DNA from: Lomentospora prolificans | Lineage: Eukaryota; Ascomycota; Sordariomycetes; Microascales; Microascaceae | Reading direction: 5' to 3' | DNA: 64,000 nucleotides | Assembly: GCA_029532625.1 (NCBI GenBank) | Contig: JARFXM010000010.1 | Coordinates: forward strand, 1,054,001-1,118,000 | Part shown: positions 56,439 through 64,000 of the stretch, in pieces | Layout of the letters: every line of letters starts with the position of its first letter | Position numbering within the stretch: position 1 is the stretch's first letter | Position numbers and translations under genes: made by a program | Notes under the pieces: generated by a model | What the model saw: the letters and a program-made list of their open reading frames with translations, nothing else | Databases searched by the model: none | Told to the model about the DNA's origin: nothing

Positions 56439-59400
56439 CTACTCTTCACGAATCGAAGTCAACTCAAACTCTACCCCGCTCCCCCCTTCTAGCAATGGTT
56501 GACTTGGAGGAGGTAGTGATTGGGTTTGCTGCCCCGACGAGGAGCCGCTGGAGGGCTCGGGGGCTGTTCCAGGGCTGCCAGAGCCCCTACTTACCCTCTC
56601 CATTGAATCATTATCGCCATCTACTACACCGTCGACAGTTGCATCTTGTAATAGGGGCGACGAACGGACACTAGAATTTGAGAGCTTGCTTTGGGAGTCG
56701 CCGTTTCCTGCGCTTCCAGTCCTCGAAGAATTGCGCGGAGAAACTCGACCCATCTGTTTAACACAATAGCTTTTAGCCGCTGAAGTACTTGAGGCGCTGG
56801 GCTCCAATCTGAAACAGTTAACATTTGGGATGGATGTGACATACTTGTTTGGCCCAGCGAAGACCGCAGCTATTGCACAGGTCTCGCTGTCCACTCGGCC
56901 CACGGCGCCACTCTGGTGTATTTCGTGTGTGGCAGTTAGCGCAATCTCGAGTGACATTCCCTGCGCCCTTGCGTCTCTTGCGTTTCTTCTTGTTCGTCAA
57001 AAGCATACTCAGCTCCTCCGCTAGTATGCGATTAACTTTCTCCATTTGGCCCAGTTCAAATTGCCAACTAGAGCATTTAGTCGTCCCAAGCTCAGGGAAC
57101 ATGATGTCGTCTGCCGCGGGCGTGCCGCTAGCAGGCGATTGACAGTGAGTACTACGGCTGGTGGTGTCTCTCCCGCTGCCCGCAGCCAGTAAGCCCCGCT
57201 CTAGGGAGGTCGCGTGATCCGAGCCTGCGGCATGCCCTGAGGCCCGGGACGAGGCTTTGATAAGTCGAATCTGTGCTAGTAAAAATGTCGGCTTCTTCTC
57301 GCCGGCATCTTCGGGGTAAAGGAAGGTCTGCGCCCGCAAAACCTGCCCTCGGCGATTGTGGACCTCGTGCTTGCAAGAAACGACCTTTCCTCTACGAGCT
57401 TTCTCCATAGTGCGACCAAATTCGGATCGTGATTCCTTACGCATCAAGTCGCGAATGCTGGTCCCAATCAGAGCCTCGGGTTGTATGTCCAAAAGCGCCT
57501 TGACGTTGGAAGAGATGAAGAGAAACATCCCAGCAGTGGACACCTTCGCCCAAAGTTCACTATCCCCTATGCCACCGGCGTGGGCGAGAATAGCGGACCT
57601 ATTGAGAGAATAGACAGGGCGCCTCCTCCCAATAAGAATGATACACTTTCGACCTTTGCCCTGCTCCGAAAAGAGTGACCCGTGGCTTTCGAACCACATA
57701 TACCCGCTCCGCTTCCTCCGAATTCGAAAGACGAGATTGACGGGCGAATCAGCCGTCGCATCCTTCAGCTCCCGAGTGACAGGGACAATATCAGAAGGGT
57801 GACAGACGGATGACAATGGTGAACCAACGAGCTCAGTCCTATCATATTCCAACACACGCCTTGCGGAGGGCGAGATATATTGAAAGACGCCTTTCAAGGA
57901 TATGACATGAATAACATCATCAATATTCTCAAGGAGCATCTTGTGCCATGACTGTCTATGCCAATCAGACGTCAAACCTCCCTTTGAGATATACTGCTGT
58001 AATAGGGTAGAGACATCGTCGATCCCAAGCGTTTGCCCGTGGTCGGATGCCCAGTGACTTGAACGAGGCGGCTCCCAAATATATTGGCCAATTTCACTAT
58101 GCGTATAGTCAACCTGAACCCCACCCTTCGCAGGGTTGGATGAAATCGCCTCCGGGCACTCAACGAGGTCAATCTGGAATCCGACAAAATAACGTATCTC
58201 CTCGGTGTCCCAGGGGATCGGTATCATTGTGAGGAGGTTGAGGAATGGCTTCCCTCCCTTGCGGTAATTGATAAGGCTTTGCTGGACCTCTCGGCGAGCT
58301 GAAATCTTTTGCTTCAGCGTGTAGACCGCAGCGTCATCAACAAATTCCCTTTTTATACCTGCCTCAACTTTCCCATCCGGTGCCTGGAGAAACCGGCAAT
58401 TTTGTCCAATGATCTCATGGCGACTATAGCCGGTAAGATTTTGGAAACTATCGGACACGTATACGATGGGGCAGTCATTCATCGTAACGTCGCACACGAC
58501 AAATGCGCAAGACATGTCGACGGCACCAATATGGATCTCGGGGTTTTTTCGTGTAGCAACATACCACAAGGCGCGCAGCATGTCAAATCCGCTCTTTGAG
58601 TACACGGGTTTATCCTTCGTTCCTACGACATGTGGCGAGTTTGCGGCGGGAGAAGGGGCGTTTTCAGGGTCTACACTGGGTAACCGAGGTTGGGATTGAG
58701 AACTCCAAGGTTGAGTGCTTTGCGGTAGCTTCGGCGGTGTAGTGGAGCCGGGAGCATTAGTGTTGGCGAACATGGTCCGGTGAGACGTAGGACTTCGATC
58801 ATCGCTGGTATTGTGAGATTGTACTGGCCCAGAAGCGTCAGTAGTCCGAGACTTTTTAAGCTTCCACGCGCGTGTATGATCACCGTGCTAAACACTCGGG
58901 ACAGCAACATGAGTCGTTGCATGAAAAGGCGGGTCTTCGGCGCTCACGTATAGATCAAACTCACCGGTAGAAGTACCAGTAGAACTTTGTAGATACTGGG
59001 TGGTGAGAGATTGTCCCATCAAGTCAAGGCTCGCGTGGTCGGAAACAAGAGGGTTCACGCTCATACTGGCAAAGCTGGCTGGCATCATGCTGTTCATCAT
59101 ATCCGGCGAGATCCTTTGCATAGGAAGCACATTCCCTGACGGGTCAAACGCGCCTGAAGGGTGGGCCAAACTGGGTTCATGAAAATTGGGTTGGATTGGG
59201 CTATGAGAAAAACTGAAAGGTGGGGGGTTATCATCGCCGGTCCCAAATTCCATAAGGGACAGCCTTCGTGTGGTGCTATTACTCGGGGTGGCTTGAGGAG
59301 CGCCAAATGGCGTCGGGTAACTGCTTCGCCGGCGTTGGCTCTGCCTTCGAACATCTTGTTGATCGATATGAAGACCATCGGCGAAGGTACCCCCGTCTAC

Positions 59401-59523
59401 CATTTGAGTATCGTGACGAGGTGAAGAGCTCAAGCTTGAGAATCCCGGTTCAACTGCCATTTCATTATTCTCATAGCGGGTCTCCCCGTTAGATCCAGTA
59501 TGGTTTCCATAGAAGCCCGCCAT
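56439..59523 (-). CDS. wc-1: White collar-1 blue-light photoreceptor and GATA transcription factor
   Basis: Three exons, complement(56439..56753, 56845..58887, 58948..59523), 977 residues. The LOV domain lies at about residues 305-430 and has GQNCRFLQAPDG; Cys356 is the expected flavin-adduct cysteine. Two further PAS domains follow (about 505-610 with DDVIHVISLKGVFQYISPSA; about 630-740 with ELWAKVSTAGMFLFISSN). A basic KKKRKRRK stretch precedes the GATA zinc finger C-x2-C-x18-C-x2-C (about 841-873), which is split from RVSPR by the 91-nt intron. The N- and C-terminal regions are Ser/Pro-rich. With WC-2 it forms the light-activated complex that also drives the circadian clock in Neurospora. 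It is shorter than the Neurospora protein and lacks its N-terminal glutamine run. The 60-nt first intron holds the only in-frame stop. Confidence 0.95.
58888..58947 (-). other. 60-nt intron of wc-1 whose acceptor is the only in-frame stop
   Basis: GTGAGC...TTTAG, exactly 20 codons long. The frame before and after is the same. The intron's own last codon TAG is the only stop, so splicing is needed for the full photoreceptor. Confidence 0.75.
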
Positions 59524-60824
59524 AGGAATAAGAGTCGCATCAGAACAGAAAGTAATGGCCAGTTCCACACTCCTTTCGTTAGCCAGGCTTTGCTTCGACT
59601 AGGTAAACGGTTCGGATTCAGGAATCGCGCAGCCCCTAGACCAATCGGAGGGTTAATTGGGACGAGCGTGAGGCAAGACCCTATCGTTAAGAAGGCCTGT
59701 CGTTGTTTGAAAATTGAGGGCTAAGCTCTCATACGTCACATGGGCTAAGTCGCGTGGCGTGCTATGTGCGCATGATTTTCCGGAGGCCTTCAGGCATCAT
59801 CGCATGCAATTGAAATCCGAGATGCCCTTTGCCACCAGCAAATGGCAAGGTCCCAGGCCAGGCAAGCGGAGCGGAGACTTTGTACCTGCGCCAACCCTTA
59901 GCAGGACAGTCGTCGCCAGTAAAACGACGCGGAGGGTGAAAATGCCGACGTTTTCGTGTGGGAATTGTAAAGATATTGTATTCTAGAGCATGGAAGTCAA
60001 CGCCTGGGTGATTATGGGTGAATGCAGCCGTTTGTGATAGGGAGAAAGCACTTATGGTGTAGTGGATCTAACCTCTAGCCTGGTAGTGGACCTGGATGAA
60101 ATCAAGGAACGGAGCTGTTATCTTCCGCTCCGAAGACGGTTCAATGATGTCCAGGCCACTCAAATATCTCTACTAATAGCCCACTGTGGAGAGACACTGA
60201 CCAGCTTCAGAATCATGACATAATAAACTATAAACTATTAATAGTGAGAGCAGCTAGTTGTCTGCTGAGGATTCCTATTGGACTTGACTAAGCTGGCTCT
60301 TTCCCCCTGCACCACAGAGATATCACAGTTATTGATGCCGTCATCAATAAATCCTTCGGCCTTTTTACCCAACAATCAACCGCCTTGGGCGGTGTTACTC
60401 CTCCTCTTCTGCCCATCGAGAGGCCATGAAAATTAGATGAGGATTATCAGGCCAACCGTCCATCAAGACGACGACCAGCATTGTTGAACCTGCGTTTTCT
60501 CAAATGTCGAACGTCGCTCATGCGTCTTATTACTGCTGGGAATTGGAAGTGAGGAAATTGGCGAACTAATGAACGAGAGACTATATTGTTGGGCCGCACT
60601 CACACACTCACACAACACACATACACACACACACACATATCAGGGGTCTAGCACCAGGACATTTCGCTGAAGGGAGGAAACCACAAGTATCTTGAAGGAA
60701 ATCTCGCCGAGAAAAAAAATACTCTTTCCATATTAAAATCCCCTACATCCCATACTGTAACAACCTCCAATGAGTACCCATCGCTCGCACGAGGTGTAGA
60801 CCCGGTGAGATTCCTCAACGCTTA
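59524..60824. promoter_or_regulatory. wc-1 promoter region and importin 3' flank
   Basis: 1.3 kb upstream of wc-1. It should hold the wc-1 promoter, with a (CA)n tract near the importin end. GATC/GATA-type words are scattered, but none forms a clear light-response pair. No gene is supported. Confidence 0.4.
60599..60639. repeat. (CA)n microsatellite, imperfect
   Basis: CACACACTCACACAACACAC-like units run into a longer perfect CA block, ending ATAT. Non-coding. Confidence 0.9.
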
Positions 60825-63800
60825 CTACGCAAAGAAGCTTGCAATAACGCCTTGCGCCTCTGGCGAGAATTGCTGGAGAAGTGGGGTGGGATCCAGATTA
60901 GCTGTCTGGAGCAGCGCCTTAGTTGCGGCCACCACTCTGCTAGCTGTTTGGCCACGAAGAGTTTCGGCCTCAAGTCCTTGCGCAATAAAGGTGAAAACTT
61001 TGCTTGCCTGGCTTACAACGGCCGGATGTTGTCTATTATACGAGGCCATGGTCAACGAAAACGCGTCAAAGAAAGGGTGCATAAAATTGTTATAACACAA
61101 GTATGCGTGATGCAGAGGGGCAGAGACTTACTGGTTAATAAGTTCCGCGAGGTAGGCGTACGCGTAGGGCGCAGCTTCCTCGTCGTTCGTCACGGGTAAC
61201 GTATCAACCCACTGTGCGATTACAGCCTGGGTATCCGGAACGTGGGCTGCATTGTAGTGCAGAATTTTGGCAATAGCCGCGCAAGCATTTTCAGTGGCGT
61301 ATACGTTGTCTTCACTACGGGGGTCGGCGACTTGAGTGACTTGGAAGAGGCAGGGGACGGCGCCGCCAAGGAACTGGGACCAGGGCGCTCCGCCCCGGTG
61401 GGCAGCGACTCCAATACCATATGCTGCTGCCTGTCTAATAGGAGGAGATGCGTCCTGGCATCCATTGATGAGTGGCTGGGTGATGAAATTGGCATACCGG
61501 CTACTCTCAGGCCCGCAATACTCAATAACATCGTCCATAATGCAGAGGGCCCATTGTCGTTGTGTAGGGTCTCCCGAAACAAGAAAACTCTCATACGTCG
61601 CCATAAGTCGTTCCCAGCTCGGGAGGAAAGTTGCGCCGTGGTGTTTAAAAATGGAATGGAACGCCTTGTTCATATCCGATAGAAGAGTTTGATCATCTTC
61701 AATCGCGAGGAGAGTCTCCTGAGCCTCATCCTCTACATCGTCAGCAGTGGCGCCTGCTTCATCTTCAGCCCGTTGGACGACTCGATCTTTATAGTCTTCG
61801 ATTGCAGAATGCACTCCATCAATAAACTTGGCCATGTGCGCCTCGCTGAGGCACCCGTTGCCCATTACCTCCACAGATTCGTAGAAGCACTGGTACATCT
61901 CCGCGAGGGTGTCGATGGCAGGCTCAGCAGTCAAAACCTCAAGAAGTTTGTCAACCGTTCCAAGCCAAAGACCAGTCAATTCGTTGGACGGGTTTCCATA
62001 AGCCTTTTTATACGAATTCAGAAGTTGCGGCACGAGCTTGGCCGACATATATCGCACCGGATCATGGAAGAAGAAAGCCAGGCCCGGAATTGCAATCTTC
62101 TCCATCACCTCCGCGGCATAGGGGGCAAAGTTTCCCTCCAGAACTTGCGCGTAAACAACAAGCAGCTCGATTGCCATGCGCTTATCATCCATGGTGCTGG
62201 TGCGAATGCCGATCATCTTGCCCTTGATAGGAACAAGTTCCCATCCCTCTTCTTGTTGAATCTGTTCAATGTGATCTTCTTCCTCAAGAAGCTGGATATC
62301 AGCCTTCGCGCTAGCCTGCTCTAGAAGTGGTGGCATCACCGTCGGCAAGAACGGAAGGAAATCGGCGCCAAGAACTCTGCACATTCGGCCCCAGCAGTGC
62401 ATCAAATACTGCGTCTGAGGGTCGTCAGCATCCGTAATGTTGGCCTGAATGGTTCCCAGAAGCTCAACAAGCGTCATAGCGTCTTGGCCGAGGCGATCAC
62501 GGCCCACGGCGAGGGCAATAAGTGTAGCGCATTCCATTGCTTTCGCACGAAGTCGCCGGAATTCTTTATCATTCTCGGTCCTGAGTACGTTGACAAGAAG
62601 GGGCATCAGGGTGTCATAATACTTCGAGAAAGCTGCCTCGGCCGCATCGGCTATGGTGGCAATTGTCGACAGCGCCTGTTCCTGGACATAACGCTTCTCA
62701 TTCTGAAGCAGCTGGAACAAATGAGACAGTAGTTCATCCAAATACGGCTCCAATATTTCCTTTTCAGCCTCTTCGCAGAAGTTAACTAGGGCTGCAGCAG
62801 CGTGAGACTTGACCCGCGCCTCTGGAGAATCCAGAACTGGGATAATGGCCTTCAATACTCGGTCGTAAAAATCAGTTTGCATCTTTGTAGCAAAATCGGT
62901 GCTCATCTGCCCAAGGGCATTACACCCCGCCCAGCGCACACGAGGGTGGGGGTCCTTAAGAGCGGGAATAACTAAATCAAGGACTTGGCTTAGTTCTCCA
63001 ATCATATGGTCCCTACAACCTTCGGAAATCGCTGAAATTGCCATTAGAGCAGCGTGACGGTCCCTCCAAGCCATGGAAGTCATCATTCGGGGGAGCCAGT
63101 TGAACGTTGGCGGAAGAATCGTTTGCCCACCAAGTTTGTTCGCTAGTCGATCCATGCATTGCTCTCCCGCCACGTGGTTCTGGTCGCTCTCTTCCTGGTC
63201 CAACTGCCCAAATATTATTGTCAGATCTTCAGGCGTATGGCATTGATGGGGAGCTGAGTAAACAGAGAGAAGGGAGGCTTGTAATCGAAAGACTCAGGAA
63301 TACTCACGTCTTCAGACGACATCCATTCTGCGGCATCATCGTCATCTTCCCCTAGATCCGTCATGAGGCTCAAGCATTGAGTAATCATGTCCTCCGTATA
63401 CGACGGGTCCTTTCGACACATTGAAGGTGCGTAATCGGCGAAGGTCGCCATCAACTCCAGTGCGTTTTGGCGACATAGATTGTCAAGCTCTTTGTCGGAA
63501 ATGACGCTAACGCTGAAAACAACAAGGTTATGAAATAGTGGCTTGAACATCTTGGGCGACGTTTCGGCTAGATCAATCAGAGCGACAAGGGCTTTGCTCA
63601 GATCTTCCGAATCCTGAGACTCCTTGATAGGCGGTAAAATGTTGAGGACCTCCGGAAGAAGAGGGTAATACTTCGGCTGGGCCTTCCTAGACAAGCCCCG
63701 GAAGAATGAAGCGAAGGCTTCCATGGCTGCTAGTCGGACCTACGTAGAGAGGTTAGTAAGGCTGGTGCCACACAGGCCATCATGGGCGAGTTAGATACGC

Positions 63801-63978
63801 ACAGAAACGGAGTCATCCTTGAATCCTTTGTTAAAGGACTGCAGGACTGACTCCTCGTGTTCTTTTCCAATGATATCAGGAGTGGTGGCAAAGACTCTAA
63901 ATGCAGTCTCACGCTTATCGGGTTCCGCAGCCAAGTTGAGCTGGAACAAGGCACCAAGTAGCTCAGGCCAGGGAAGAT
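60825..63978 (-). CDS. PSE1: Importin beta-3 / Pse1-type karyopherin (5' truncated)
   Basis: Four exons are visible: complement(60825..61032, 61132..63203, 63308..63739, 63803..63978), at least 962 residues. The first visible exon starts after a TTCTAG acceptor at 63979-63981, so the N-terminus lies beyond the window. Introns are 63-104 nt. The protein is a chain of HEAT repeats (DPHPRVRWAGCNALGQMSTD; SPEARVKSHAAAALVNF; KRYVQEQALSTIATIADA) with an acidic loop (DLGEDDDDAAEW) and a second one (EDEAGATADDVEDEAQE), as in the importin-5/Kap121 branch. It carries ribosomal proteins and other cargo into the nucleus with Ran-GTP. The C-terminus ends FSPEAQGVIASFFA. The assignment to the IPO5/Pse1 group rather than Kap123 is from overall resemblance. 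Confidence 0.88.
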
Positions 63979-64000
63979 CTAGAACAGGCAATGTTAGTTA

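Overview
The window is nuclear DNA from a filamentous ascomycete (Pezizomycotina, most likely a Sordariomycete). Most protein genes are interrupted by short GT-AG introns, usually 52-143 nt with CTAAC/CTAAT-like branch sites. The gene set includes a white collar-1 photoreceptor, an Skt5/Chs4-type Sel1 protein, a fungal-only DUF2434 membrane protein and a Zn2Cys6 transcription factor. I predicted splice sites by eye from GT/AG signals, reading frame and family fit; none is checked against transcripts.

Layout. 0-5 kb: 3' end of a GH115 xylan alpha-glucuronidase (+), BTN1/battenin (-) and an App1-like lipid phosphatase (-). 5-8 kb: gene-poor, with one broken secreted-protein-like fragment. 8-14 kb: DUF2434 membrane protein (-), COG5 (+) and a CE4 polysaccharide deacetylase (-). 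14-20 kb: a long spacer, then a seven-exon Zn2Cys6 regulator (-). 20-24 kb: EI24/RRT8-type membrane protein (+) and a monocarboxylate-type MFS transporter (-). 24-31 kb: accessory-looking stretch with a decayed DUF3638/DUF3645 gene whose C-terminal piece appears inverted, a 36-nt T tract and a SAM methyltransferase (-). 31-33 kb: mitochondrial carrier (-) and a 91-residue membrane protein (-). 33-42 kb: RAD54 (+), coatomer alpha (+) and RPN12 (-). 42-45 kb: spacer rich in simple repeats. 45-48 kb: Skt5-like chitin synthase regulator (+). 49-56 kb: UDP-glucose:glycoprotein glucosyltransferase (-) and a NYN-domain protein (-). 56-60 kb: WC-1 (-). 61-64 kb: importin-beta-3/Pse1 (-), cut by the window edge.

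Most genes are single-copy housekeeping genes and do not form a cluster. Several share the secretory and cell-surface route (COG5, coatomer alpha, UGGT, Skt5-like, chitin deacetylase, GH115). I see no CRISPR array, rRNA, convincing tRNA or intact transposon. The points most worth following are the rearranged DUF3638 relic, a prenylation box carried on its own 12-nt last exon, and introns in WC-1 and BTN1 whose retention would give defined alternative proteins.
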